A stretch of 12,012 nt of DNA from Haloarcula sp. (GCA_028275075.1 JAQCNK010000176.1:1-12012); one strand, 5' to 3'; positions 1 to 6,718 are shown, counted from the first letter of the stretch. The notes: a model not told the origin generated them from the sequence alone. Translations and numbers: made by a program.

Positions 1-60
1 ATGCTCGCTTCGCTGCGCTTCCGGGCTGTGACTTCCAGGGTTCAGAATCCGCTCCGTTCG

Positions 61-96
61 ATTGCTGCTGCTCGCGGAGTTACTCGCAGCAGCAAT
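61..96. repeat. Perfect inverted repeat at the 3' end of tRNA-Leu
   Basis: Two 11-base arms, 61-71 (ATTGCTGCTGC) and 86-96 (GCAGCAGCAAT), are perfectly complementary around a 14-base spacer. The spacer contains its own small GAGT/ACTC hairpin (77-80 with 82-85). Position 96 is also the discriminator base of the minus-strand tRNA, so in the tRNA precursor the hairpin begins at the mature 3' end. It could be a trailer structure for 3' processing or termination, or part of an integration-site scar, since tRNA 3' ends are common targets of haloarchaeal integrases. No integrase is visible in the window. Confidence 0.75.
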
Positions 97-179
97 GCGC
101 GGGACCGGATTTGAACCGGCGGACCCCTACGGGATAGCGTCCTAAGCGCTACGCCTTTTCCTGGCTTGGCTACCCGCGC
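96..179 (-). tRNA. tRNA-Leu (anticodon UAG)
   Basis: On the minus strand a class II tRNA of 84 bases folds well. The acceptor stem is GCGCGGG (179-173) with CCCGCGC (103-97) and discriminator A at 96. The D-arm stem is GCC/GGC. The anticodon stem TAGCG/CGCTA encloses loop CTTAGGA, giving anticodon UAG, which reads CUA leucine codons. A long variable arm (CCC-GTA-GGG) is typical of Leu and Ser tRNAs. The T-arm contains TTCAAAT closed by GCCGG/CCGGT with one G-U pair. CCA is not encoded. No intron interrupts the anticodon loop. A TATA-like box lies 24-32 bases upstream, at 203-211. Confidence 0.96.
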
Positions 180-202
180 TCGTCCTATCGTATCCGGGAG
201 TC

Positions 203-212
203 ATCTAAAAAC
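203..212 (-). promoter_or_regulatory. Probable TATA box for tRNA-Leu
   Basis: The minus strand reads GTTTTTAGAT here, an A/T run about 24-33 bases upstream of the first base of the tRNA (179). That is the spacing expected of an archaeal TATA element for a transcript starting at or just before the mature 5' end. Confidence 0.5.
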
Positions 213-228
213 CCGTCGCTTGCAGGCG

Positions 229-237
229 AGTGTTTAC
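229..237 (+). promoter_or_regulatory. Possible TATA box for the TFB-like gene
   Basis: AGTGTTTAC lies 25-33 bases upstream of the ATG at 262. The spacing suits a leaderless haloarchaeal transcript, and there is no Shine-Dalgarno sequence before the start. The match is short, so this is tentative. Confidence 0.3.
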
Positions 238-261
238 GGTCACTGAGTCCCACCTCCGCAT

Positions 262-570
262 ATGTATCGCGCGAGCGACCGAATCGGACAGGACGAGTGG
301 CTTGGGGAAATCGAGGCCACCGCGGAGACACTGGATCTGGGGACCCAAGCGCGCTCGCACGCGGTTGATCTGTTTCTCTCGACGCTTCCCGAGGAAGAAC
401 GCTCGAAGCGGGCCTCGATGGCGGCAAGCATCTACGTGGGCGCACTGGTCGCTGGCGAGGAGCGCTCCCAGACCGCTGTTGCCGACGCCGCTGACGTCTC
501 CCGGTTGACGATACAACAACGTTGGAAAACCCTCATTGAACGGGTCGGCCTGGACGCGCCAGACTGGTAG
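262..570 (+). CDS. Short TFB/TFIIB-family protein with a single cyclin-like repeat
   Basis: A 102-residue acidic protein. Residues about 14-95 resemble one cyclin-like repeat of archaeal transcription factor B, ending in a helix-turn-helix-like segment (TAVADAADVSRLTIQQRWK, 71-89) that matches the TFB pattern of a Tq-x-E-V-A-x-V-A-x-V-x-x-x-T-I-x-x-R-Y/W-K type. Full TFB is about 300 residues, with an N-terminal zinc ribbon and two cyclin repeats. Here there is no zinc ribbon (no cysteines at all) and only one repeat. It might bind DNA or TBP without recruiting RNA polymerase in the usual way, acting as a modulator; this is inference. The ATG at 262 sits behind a TATA-like sequence. The stop (568-570) directly abuts the stop of convergent coaD. 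Family assignment is moderately secure; function is not known. Confidence 0.75.
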   Translation: MYRASDRIGQDEWLGEIEATAETLDLGTQARSHAVDLFLSTLPEEERSKRASMAASIYVGALVAGEERSQTAVADAADVSRLTIQQRWKTLIERVGLDAPDW

Positions 571-1059
571 CTACGTCGGCTTCCCGCGGCCTTGGCGGTC
601 GGGCGTGAGGGCCCCGTGCTCGTCGATTTCGCCGTTAACGATGCGGGTCGAGGAGATGATGTCCCCGTCGTCGGCTCGTACGTGAGGGACGACCGCCAGT
701 TCCAGCGGCTCCAACCCCCGCTCGCGGCGGATTTCGTTGATTCGCTTGCCGCCGGTTTCGGTCTCGGGCGAGACGACGAGCACGTCGAACTGCGGTTCGG
801 TGGCGATACCAGTGGGTTCGGCGAGTTCACGAATCGTCCACGACCGGTCGTAGGTCTCGGCCACCCGCTCAAGTTCGTCCGCGAGGTCGGCGTGGCGCTC
901 GTCGTACGACCGGACGTAGCGCTCGTCATGTCGGGTGCTTGGGGCGAGTTCGTCGCTTGTAAGTCCCACAGTCACGTCGCCGAGTTCGAACGCCCGTTCG
1001 AACAGCGCTCGGTGTCCGTCGTGGACGGGGTCGAAAGTCCCACCCAGCGCCACAGTCAT
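571..1059 (-). CDS. coaD: Phosphopantetheine adenylyltransferase (archaeal type)
   Basis: A 162-residue cytidylyltransferase-fold protein that should transfer AMP from ATP to 4'-phosphopantetheine, giving dephospho-CoA, the penultimate step of CoA synthesis. The nucleotidyltransferase signature GGTFDPVHDGHR is at residues 6-17 (T/HxGH-type motif, with His14 and His17... the loop HDGH holding the nucleotide), and the C-terminal ISSTRI at 135-140 corresponds to the ISxTxxR/I signature of the family. Length fits the archaeal enzyme. The ATG at 1059 places the signature right at the N-terminus, as expected. A CCGCGC/GCGCGG hairpin (1062-1078) lies between the start and a TATA-like box at 1081-1090. 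The gene is convergent with the TFB-like gene with zero intergenic bases. Archaeal and bacterial PPATs are distantly related; the assignment rests on the archaeal signature. Confidence 0.9.
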   Translation of the reverse strand: MTVALGGTFDPVHDGHRALFERAFELGDVTVGLTSDELAPSTRHDERYVRSYDERHADLADELERVAETYDRSWTIRELAEPTGIATEPQFDVLVVSPETETGGKRINEIRRERGLEPLELAVVPHVRADDGDIISSTRIVNGEIDEHGALTPDRQGRGKPT

Positions 1060-1061
1060 AT

Positions 1062-1090
1062 CCGCGCTAACGGCGCGGCTGATTTAGTGG
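1062..1090 (-). promoter_or_regulatory. coaD promoter region with hairpin
   Basis: On the minus strand, a TATA-like CCACTAAATC (1090-1081) is followed by a perfect 6-base inverted repeat CCGCGC-CGTTA-GCGCGG (1078-1062), which ends two bases before the coaD ATG. The hairpin could be an operator between TATA box and start, or simply GC-rich spacer. Both parts are predicted only from spacing and symmetry. Confidence 0.35.
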
Positions 1091-1123
1091 TGTCGTCTAA
1101 GCCGACCATTGAGGGCCCATCAC

Positions 1124-1216
1124 ACAGTGGCTGTACCAACCACGGGCAGTGCCGTCGGACGCCCAAACCGGGATGTACTGGTCCCGGCCCGGCAAATCAC
1201 CAGTTACAACCGACCG
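1124..1216. repeat. Intergenic palindromic element, copy A
   Basis: The left end on the plus strand is ACAGTGGCTGTACC (1124-1137). The right end on the minus strand is CGGTCGGTTGTAAC (1216-1203) followed by TGGTGATTTGCCGGG. Both are variants of the terminal motif shared with copies B-E. The right end starts two bases after the TGA stop of the winged-helix gene (1221-1219), so it lies directly in the 3' end of that transcript. The interior is GC-rich and poorly symmetric, so this is a degenerate copy. It occupies most of the gap between coaD and the regulator. Confidence 0.55.
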
Positions 1217-1218
1217 CC

Positions 1219-1713
1219 TCACTCGTCGTCGTCGGCATCGTCGACCGTGATCGTGACTGGCTCGTCAGCGTCGTCCTCGGGGGCCATATCATCGAGGTGG
1301 GCGTCGAGATTGAACACCGTGTTCAGCTCGGCCTGGACATCGCCGACGATGGTGTTGACAAGTTCGCTCGGTGCGATAGCGCTGTACTCGTAGGGGTTGT
1401 TGCCGGCGCCGTCGCTTTCGCGTTTCTCCCGCGTCACTTTCCCCTCTTCGTGGAGCGCGGCCAGGACTTCCCGCACGGTACTTGGATACAGCCCAGTTGC
1501 GTCGGCGACCTCTTCGCTCGTACTACCCGGGTGCTGGCGGAGACTCGCGTAGATGCGAGCGCGTGTCTCCGTGTCGAGGACCCACGCGAGCATGTCCACG
1601 ATACCCTCGTCGAACTGCTCGACCGCGCGGTCGGCCTCCTGTTCTAATCGGTCCCGTACGTCCGCCGCTTCATCGAGCGGGTCAGTGTCGTCGTTCGGGT
1701 CGTCTGCGGACAT
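1219..1713 (-). CDS. Winged helix-turn-helix transcriptional regulator
   Basis: A 164-residue, strongly acidic protein. Residues 38-112 form a winged helix-turn-helix: a first helix with DTETRARIYASLRQHPG (47-63), a helix pair SEEVADATGLYPSTVREVL (66-84), and a wing around GKVTREKRESDGAG with NPYEYSAI closing it. This resembles haloarchaeal ArsR/TrmB-like DNA-binding domains. An acidic, low-complexity tail runs from about 141 to 164. The start is set at 1713 because upstream in-frame residues are arginine-rich and run into gshA, while MSADDPNDD is typical of a haloarchaeal N-terminus and a TATA-like box lies at 1747-1756. The gene sits 112 bases downstream of gshA on the same strand. No ligand-binding domain is recognised. 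The regulon is unknown; control of gshA or of thiol metabolism is only a guess from position. Confidence 0.85.
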   Translation of the reverse strand: MSADDPNDDTDPLDEAADVRDRLEQEADRAVEQFDEGIVDMLAWVLDTETRARIYASLRQHPGSTSEEVADATGLYPSTVREVLAALHEEGKVTREKRESDGAGNNPYEYSAIAPSELVNTIVGDVQAELNTVFNLDAHLDDMAPEDDADEPVTITVDDADDDE

Positions 1714-1746
1714 GTGTTGTCTCTGTGGGGACGGAAGCGATTGGCG

Positions 1747-1756
1747 AATAAAAACC
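1747..1756 (-). promoter_or_regulatory. Probable TATA box for the winged-helix regulator
   Basis: The minus strand reads GGTTTTTATT, an A/T-rich run 34-43 bases upstream of the chosen ATG (1713). It supports the shorter start and suggests the gene has its own promoter rather than depending only on read-through from gshA. Confidence 0.45.
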
Positions 1757-1825
1757 TTGTCTCGGGTCCGTCTTCGTGCGAGGCCTTTCACCCCCGACCG
1801 GCCAGCTATCACGCGTGATGACCTG

Positions 1826-2902
1826 TTATGAGAGTTTGAGCGACGAGGCGAGTGTCTGTACACTGTCGCCGCGGAGTCGCCGCTGTCGTTTGGCGCCACT
1901 CTCGGCCTCAAACAGCGTCCGAATCCCATCGATGCCGAGGCGGTCACACTCGGCGTCGACAATATCCCCTAGCTGCATCACCGATTCGCCGTCCCTGGCC
2001 AGCAGCGACGCCGACTGGCCGCGTCGGATCGCACGCCACTTATTCTCGTCGAGCAGCTCACGGCGCATACTCGTAGCTGATTCACCGTCCTCATAGCGGG
2101 CCGCGAGGTCCTCAACGAGCGCATGGACGTACTCAACGAAGGCTAGCACGCGGTCGGGGTCGGCCTGGGCGTCGGGCGCGCGCACTTCGACGGTGCCGTG
2201 GCCCGAGTGGGGTCGCACGTCGAACCACAGTTCCCCTCGGTCGTCGATGCTTCCGCTCTCGACCATCCGTCGCTCAAACTGCTGGAAGGCCGCGTAATCT
2301 TCGAAGGCTGTCGGGATGCCGGTGTTCGGAAGCGCCTCGAAAATCTTTGCGCGGGCGGACTGCAAGCCAGTGTCGAAGCCGTTCCAGTACGGTGAGTTCG
2401 CCGACAACGCCAGCATCACGGGGACGTGCCAGCGGAGTTCGTTCGCCACCCACACCGCCTTGTCGGGGTCGTCCACACCGACGTGGACGTGCAATCCCGC
2501 CGTGGTGTTGCGGTGCTGTGGATACTGGATGCGATCCAGTTGCGCCCGATACCGAGGTTTCTCGGCGTGTTCCAGTTCTCGCCACTTCGCCAGCGGATGC
2601 AGCCCTGCCGCGGCGACACCGAATCCCTCGCTCGCGGCGTACTCGACGAGCGCGTCCCGGACCGACAGGAGTTGCTCGCGGGCATCACCCAGGGTCTCGA
2701 TGAGTGGCGTCTGTGTCTCGATAATACATTTGAACAGCTCGTGGTCGAGCCGATCCTGCAGCAACTCAGGTGGGTCGCCCTCGTAGACGAGCTCGTCCGT
2801 GCCCGACGTGGGCCGACCGTGCGCGTCGACGACGTAACACTCTTCCTCGATACCGAGCGTGCCCATCCGGGTGAAGTTCTCGGGGGACCCCGTCTCGTCC
2901 AT
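1826..2902 (-). CDS. gshA: Glutamate-cysteine ligase (gamma-glutamylcysteine synthetase)
   Basis: A 358-residue member of the GCS2/YbdK-type glutamate-cysteine ligase family. It should join glutamate and cysteine with ATP to form gamma-glutamylcysteine, the main low-molecular-weight thiol known in halophilic archaea, which generally lack glutathione. The N-terminal [13 protein letters not shown] carries the family's G-x-E-x-E metal/nucleotide-binding motif. [11 protein letters not shown] is the conserved substrate-site block of the family, and the region [16 protein letters not shown] near the C-terminal third matches the R-x-x-D-x-Q/A motif. The ATG at 2902 is preferred over in-frame 2980: the extra 26 residues are not family-like, and a TATA-like CTTTAGC is 25-31 bases upstream of 2902. 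The winged-helix gene lies downstream on the same strand. It could instead be called a generic carboxylate-amine ligase, but the haloarchaeal relatives are GshA. Confidence 0.9.
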   Translation of the reverse strand: MDETGSPENFTRMGTLGIEEECYVVDAHGRPTSGTDELVYEGDPPELLQDRLDHELFKCIIETQTPLIETLGDAREQLLSVRDALVEYAASEGFGVAAAGLHPLAKWRELEHAEKPRYRAQLDRIQYPQHRNTTAGLHVHVGVDDPDKAVWVANELRWHVPVMLALSANSPYWNGFDTGLQSARAKIFEALPNTGIPTAFEDYAAFQQFERRMVESGSIDDRGELWFDVRPHSGHGTVEVRAPDAQADPDRVLAFVEYVHALVEDLAARYEDGESATSMRRELLDENKWRAIRRGQSASLLARDGESVMQLGDIVDAECDRLGIDGIRTLFEAESGAKRQRRLRGDSVQTLASSLKLS

Positions 2903-2926
2903 CGACCGGAACGTCGCAATCGACGC

Positions 2927-2933
2927 GCTAAAG
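2927..2933 (-). promoter_or_regulatory. Possible TATA box for gshA
   Basis: The minus strand reads CTTTAGC, placed 25-31 bases upstream of the ATG at 2902, as expected for a leaderless transcript. A more A/T-rich CATATATTG lies further up (about 2977-2985) and could serve a longer transcript. Confidence 0.3.
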
Positions 2934-3077
2934 CCTTCCGTCCGCGGGCTGGAAGCGCACACGATTGACGGAGTAATCAATATATGATGGTTCCGGCATG
3001 TGACTCGGAGAATAGCCAGAACGTCCCACCCTGTCAGTTGGTAGAGTGGCTCCAGATCGCCTGAGAAGCCGCGATAG

Positions 3078-3713
3078 CTACTCCAGCGGCCGCGCGACCA
3101 CGCCGAGGTGGTCCTCGTGGTAGGGGTCCAGTTGCTCGGTGTCGAGGAGTTCGTAGTGGTCTCGGAGTTCGGCCACGACCGCTTCGAAGACGGCCTCGGG
3201 GTCAGCTGTCACATCCTCGCTGCGGGCCTTCACCGCGGCGAGCAGGCGACCCTCACCGTCGAGAAACCGACGGTTTAGCGCCGCGACACGAGCCTGGCCG
3301 CGGGTCGCCACGTCCTGGACGACCACGTCGACCGGCTCGACGACGTGGGCGTAGCTCTCGGGCTTGCGGGCGTCCTTGAGCAGCGGAAAGATATTCGGTC
3401 GGTGGTCGGCCACCGAAAGCAGGTCCCGGGCGGGTCGGGGAGCGAACTCGACGGCGTAAGTCGGGCCGCCCAAATCCGCGACGTGGCTCACCGTCGTTCC
3501 GGCTGCCGCCCCCAGATACAACGTTTTCTGATCGGCTTCAAGCCCGGTGTCCATCCCCAGAGCCAGCATCGCGCCGAGTTTCGAGCGGTGGGGGTTCCAG
3601 CGTCGGTACTGGCCGTCTGTCGCCTCGCCGTACTCGGGGTGGCCCTGCGTCGCAATGGCAGTTGTTCCGTCGAAGTCGCGGCGCTCGACGCCGCCGGGCA
3701 GCGACGGCGTCAC
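3078..3713 (-). CDS. flpA: Fibrillarin-like rRNA/tRNA 2'-O-methyltransferase
   Basis: A 211-residue SAM-dependent methyltransferase, the catalytic subunit of archaeal C/D-box guide-RNA particles that 2'-O-methylate rRNA and tRNA. The fibrillarin-typical [14 protein letters not shown] is at 37-50. SAM-binding motif [17 protein letters not shown], is at 65-80. [13 protein letters not shown] (109-121) and VDVVVQDVA (128-136) follow, then [12 protein letters not shown] (161-172) and [12 protein letters not shown] near the C-terminus. The Lys45, Asp134, Lys162 and His202 positions match the K-D-K-H catalytic tetrad. Translation starts with GTG at 3713-3711, overlapping the TGA of nop5 as GTGA (3713-3710), so the two are translationally coupled. 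The length is slightly below the roughly 230 of other archaea. The family assignment is firm. Confidence 0.96.
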   Translation of the reverse strand: MTPSLPGGVERRDFDGTTAIATQGHPEYGEATDGQYRRWNPHRSKLGAMLALGMDTGLEADQKTLYLGAAAGTTVSHVADLGGPTYAVEFAPRPARDLLSVADHRPNIFPLLKDARKPESYAHVVEPVDVVVQDVATRGQARVAALNRRFLDGEGRLLAAVKARSEDVTADPEAVFEAVVAELRDHYELLDTEQLDPYHEDHLGVVARPLE

Positions 3714-4555
3714 TCGCCGTCACCCCCACGGGAGCGGATGCGTTCCATGCGTTCGTCGAGTTCTCGCTGGAGATCCGGCCGACGGTCGCCGCTGTAGTGG
3801 TCGATACGGGCGGCGATAGAGAGCTTGCCGGCCAGTGCGCGAGCGGCCGACCCACGTTCCTCGCGGCGGGTGCCGCTGACGTATTCGTGGGTGAATATAA
3901 TGCCGTGCTTCGGGGACGGCGCACCCCCTCGGAGGTGGGCGAACAGAGCGTCTTCGGCGCCCAGTAGCTGGACCGTCCCGCTGGGTTGTTTTGCGAGCGA
4001 TTCGAGACCGCCCGACAGGGAGATCAGTCGGGCAGCGAGAACCGGTCCGGCCAGCATCGAGAGGTTCGGCGCAACGGCGGGCGCGGTGCGCTCGATGTAC
4101 GCCCGTAGCTCGTCGGCCTCTTCGGACACGTCGACGACTCGCTCGGCCAGCGAGCGAAGCGCGCGGTCGCCGCTCTCGCCACCATCGCCTACCTCGCCCT
4201 CGGCGATACGCCGGGCGTAGCCGACGCCGCTGCCGGCCTCGCCGTAGCGGCTCCCGCCCCACTCGGCGACCCGTTCGGCCAGTTCGTTGGCAGTGCGCTC
4301 GCAGTCGGCCATCGCCCGCACGGCGTGAACGAGCTGTTGGTCGTCGGCCCGTTCGCGTTCGGTGACGGCCGCCTCGGTGGCCTCCATCGTCGCCGCCCGG
4401 AGGCGCTCGTAGTACTCCTCGGTGTCAGCGGTGTAGCCCGCGTCGACGGCCGTAGCCGGCCAGTCTTCAGGGGCGTCGGCCCGGCCACTCGCGACCCGTT
4501 CGGCCGCCGCTGTCGTGTCGTCGGGGTCCAGCCCGGCGAACCACCCGTCTGTCAT
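3710..4555 (-). CDS. nop5: Nop5 (NOP5/NOP56 family) C/D-box snoRNP scaffold, short form
   Basis: A 281-residue protein that bridges fibrillarin to the L7Ae/guide-RNA core. Residues about 45-100 and 130-155 give the long helices of the coiled-coil region. The RNP-binding Nop domain follows from about 160: APNLSMLAGPVLAARLISLSGG, then VQLLGAEDALFAHLR (195-209) and PSPKHGIIFTHEYV (213-226), which contains the G-A-E-x-A-L-F-x-H-L and P-K-H-G-x-I-F signatures. The first about 45 residues are acidic and low in recognisable structure. Other archaeal Nop5 proteins are near 370-420 residues with a clear N-terminal fibrillarin-binding domain, so that part is much reduced here. It is the first gene of a two-gene operon with flpA (4-base overlap). 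The ATG at 4555 is preceded by a TATA-like run at 4578-4586. Confidence 0.93.
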   Translation of the reverse strand: MTDGWFAGLDPDDTTAAAERVASGRADAPEDWPATAVDAGYTADTEEYYERLRAATMEATEAAVTERERADDQQLVHAVRAMADCERTANELAERVAEWGGSRYGEAGSGVGYARRIAEGEVGDGGESGDRALRSLAERVVDVSEEADELRAYIERTAPAVAPNLSMLAGPVLAARLISLSGGLESLAKQPSGTVQLLGAEDALFAHLRGGAPSPKHGIIFTHEYVSGTRREERGSAARALAGKLSIAARIDHYSGDRRPDLQRELDERMERIRSRGGDGE

Positions 4556-4577
4556 ACTCGCGGGTGGGCACCCAACG

Positions 4578-4586
4578 CGAAAAAGC
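4578..4586 (-). promoter_or_regulatory. Probable TATA box for the nop5-flpA operon
   Basis: The minus strand reads CTTTTTCGC, 23-31 bases upstream of the nop5 ATG (4555). Between it and the start is a small inverted repeat GGGTG-GG-CACCC (4562-4573). Confidence 0.4.
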
Positions 4587-4592
4587 CCAGTG

Positions 4593-4610
4593 ATCGGGTC
4601 GTATCGGGTC
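4593..4610. promoter_or_regulatory. Tandem 8-base direct repeat in the divergent promoter gap
   Basis: ATCGGGTC occurs at 4593-4600 and again at 4603-4610, exactly 10 bases apart, i.e. on the same face of the helix. It lies 38-55 bases upstream of the nop5 start and about 91-108 upstream of the acyl-CoA synthetase start. Such spacing is typical of an operator but could be chance. Confidence 0.25.
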
Positions 4611-4667
4611 CCATTGGTTACCGCCCACTTATCAGACAGCCTACACCGCCTACCGTGGCCATCATTG

Positions 4668-4677
4668 CATACTTATC
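4668..4677 (+). promoter_or_regulatory. Probable TATA box for the acyl-CoA synthetase gene
   Basis: CATACTTATC lies 24-33 bases upstream of the ATG at 4701, which suits a leaderless transcript and supports that start over the in-frame one at 4515. Confidence 0.45.
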
Positions 4678-4700
4678 TCTCCTTGGCAAACGTCAACGGG

Positions 4701-6662
4701 ATGGGCCCCACACCGAGTTGGTACGAGGCTGAGGCCACCTACAGCGACGCGGTCACAGAGATGGAAACACTCGGTGAACTGTTCGCAGCGACTGCGACGC
4801 GCAACGCCGACCGGGATGCCCAACAGTACAAGGGTGGCGTCTACGACCGATCACTGACCGATGGCGTTGTGGCGCAACCGCCAGACGGCAAGTACGGCAG
4901 CCTCAGCTACGAGCGAATGCACGAACTCGTCAAGTATCTCGCCGCCGGCTTCCGGGACCTCGGCGTGAGCGCCGATAGCCGTGTTGGGATCTTTGCGCCG
5001 ACCCGGATGGAGTGGGCGCTGACTGACTTCGCTGTGCTGTCGGCCGGCGGCGTCGTGACGACGGTGGACACCGATTCTTCCGAGGCGCAAGTCCGGTATC
5101 TGCTTGACGATCCAGACGCCGAGATAGTCGTCGTGGGCTCCGAGGCACAGCTAGCACGCGTACAAGCCGTCGAAGATGCCCTCTCTCTTGACGCTGTCAT
5201 CACGATGGACGACTGCAAGACGGAGCGCGCGGACGTACTGACGCTCGCGGACGTGTATGAACGCGGCGAAGCGGTTTTCGATCCCAGCGGATACGAGGGC
5301 TGGCTCGCCGACCGCTCGGTCAACGACCTCGCGAGCATCGTCTACACCTCCGGGACGACCGGGCAGCCGAAAGGCGTGCAGCTGAGCCACCGGAACTTCC
5401 GTGCGAACGTCGCTCAGACCAGACGGCGGCTGGGTCCTCGGCCCGACAAGGACCCCGGTATCCCGACGGTCGCGGCCGGAAAGCGTTCCATCGCCTTCCT
5501 CCCGCTGGCCCACGTCTTCGAGCGGCTCGCGGGCCACTTTTTTATGTACGCCTCGGGTGCCACCGTCTGCTACGCCGAGAGCTCGGACACCCTGGCCGAG
5601 GACCTGAAGCAGATACAGCCACACTTCGGTGCCAGCGTCCCCCGCATTTTTGAACGCATCTTCAGCCAGATGCGCGAGCAGGCCGGAGCCTCACCGGTGA
5701 CAGAACGTCTCTTTGACTGGGCGCTTGACGTGGCTCGCCGGCACGCCCGCACTGACGACCCGAGCACGCTGTTGTCACTCAGACACCGATTGGCCGATCA
5801 CCTCGTCTACCGCACCGTCAGGGAGCGACTTGGCGGCGAGATCGAATTCATGGTCAGTGGCGGCAGCAGCCTCCGGAAAGAGCTGTGTGAGACGTTTATC
5901 GGGATGGGTATCGATGTCGTCGAGGGATACGGACTCACCGAGACAGCGCCGGTCATCGCTATCAACCCCCTTGAGGACCTGCGGCCCGGGACGCTTGGCT
6001 ACCCGGTCACTGAACTGGACATCCGCATCGACGAGGACGTTGTCGACGCGACGGAGTTCGACGACACCGGCGGTCAGCTGGGTGAACTGCTCGTCGACGG
6101 CCCGAACGTCACCGACGGGTACTGGGACGACTCGGGCCAGACAGCCCGTGGCTTCGCTGAAATTGAGGGGCGACGCTGGTTACGGACCGGCGATATTGTC
6201 GAGTTGACCGACGACGGCTTCCTGGTGTATCACGACCGAATCAAGCAGCTGTTGGTCCTCTCGACGGGCCAGACCATCGCGCCCAGGCCTATCGAGGACC
6301 TGTTCGCAACGGTCGACCGGATCGACCAGATAATGGTTGTCGGTGACGACAAGAAGTTTGTCGGCGCGGTGATCGTCCCAGACTTCGCGGAACTGTCACG
6401 CATAGCCGACAGGGAAGGGGTCGACCTGCCAGAGGACCCAGCGGCCCAGTGTAATCACGAGGCCGTTCACCGCTGGATTCAGGCGGCCGTCGACGAGGCC
6501 AACACCGAGTTAGAGCCCACAGAACGCATCAAGTCCTTCGAGCTGGTCGCCGAGACGTGGACCATGCACAACAACCTCTTCACGCTCTCTATGCAAAAGA
6601 AGCGCCACAACATCCATCAGGAGTTCGCGGCCACCGTGGACGCGATATACGCCGACACGTAG
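4701..6662 (+). CDS. AMP-dependent long-chain acyl-CoA synthetase (FadD/FACL family)
   Basis: A 653-residue adenylate-forming enzyme expected to activate fatty or other carboxylic acids with ATP and CoA to acyl-CoA. The ATP-binding P-loop TSGTTGQPKG is at 216-225. The A5 motif YGLTE is at 410-414. LRTGDIVEL has the ribose-binding Asp498, and HDRIKQLLVLSTGQTIAP holds hinge Arg513. The start at 4701 is chosen because the upstream in-frame extension (to 4515) overlaps nop5 and is not family-like, and because of the TATA-like box at 4668-4677. Oddities: in the A10 region the sequence reads FTLSMQKKR (627-635), whereas relatives have LTPTLKxKR, so Gln632 stands where the catalytic Lys usually is, with Lys633 and Lys634 next to it. 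The A8 loop reads STGQTIAP, usually STGKNVAP. Family certain; substrate and full activity uncertain. Confidence 0.92.
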   Translation: MGPTPSWYEAEATYSDAVTEMETLGELFAATATRNADRDAQQYKGGVYDRSLTDGVVAQPPDGKYGSLSYERMHELVKYLAAGFRDLGVSADSRVGIFAPTRMEWALTDFAVLSAGGVVTTVDTDSSEAQVRYLLDDPDAEIVVVGSEAQLARVQAVEDALSLDAVITMDDCKTERADVLTLADVYERGEAVFDPSGYEGWLADRSVNDLASIVYTSGTTGQPKGVQLSHRNFRANVAQTRRRLGPRPDKDPGIPTVAAGKRSIAFLPLAHVFERLAGHFFMYASGATVCYAESSDTLAEDLKQIQPHFGASVPRIFERIFSQMREQAGASPVTERLFDWALDVARRHARTDDPSTLLSLRHRLADHLVYRTVRERLGGEIEFMVSGGSSLRKELCETFIGMGIDVVEGYGLTETAPVIAINPLEDLRPGTLGYPVTELDIRIDEDVVDATEFDDTGGQLGELLVDGPNVTDGYWDDSGQTARGFAEIEGRRWLRTGDIVELTDDGFLVYHDRIKQLLVLSTGQTIAPRPIEDLFATVDRIDQIMVVGDDKKFVGAVIVPDFAELSRIADREGVDLPEDPAAQCNHEAVHRWIQAAVDEANTELEPTERIKSFELVAETWTMHNNLFTLSMQKKRHNIHQEFAATVDAIYADT

Positions 6663-6718
6663 CTGTATATCCCACACTGAGAGCCAGCCTGACACACAGT
6701 TCGAGAGAGGGGTTTGAT

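Noticed and set aside
1..114. A 37-codon plus-strand frame starting at position 1
   Set aside because: It runs through the hairpin and into the tRNA-Leu gene antisense. It is basic and serine/arginine-rich, so a spurious frame from the tRNA flank.
592..1647. A 351-codon plus-strand open frame
   Set aside because: It lies antisense to most of coaD and the winged-helix gene, which have clear motifs and promoters. Its predicted protein is not acidic and has no recognisable domain. It is a long shadow frame in GC-rich DNA.
2903..2980. Longer N-terminus for gshA (start at 2980)
   Set aside because: The 26 extra residues precede the family N-terminus and cover the likely promoter. The start at 2902 puts the G-x-E-x-E motif near the beginning, as in relatives.
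3030..3050. D-arm-like string GTCAGTTGGTAGAGTGGC, which also resembles the palindrome terminal motif
   Set aside because: No acceptor stem, anticodon arm or T-arm can be built around it, and no inverted partner is found nearby. It is neither a tRNA nor a convincing sixth element.
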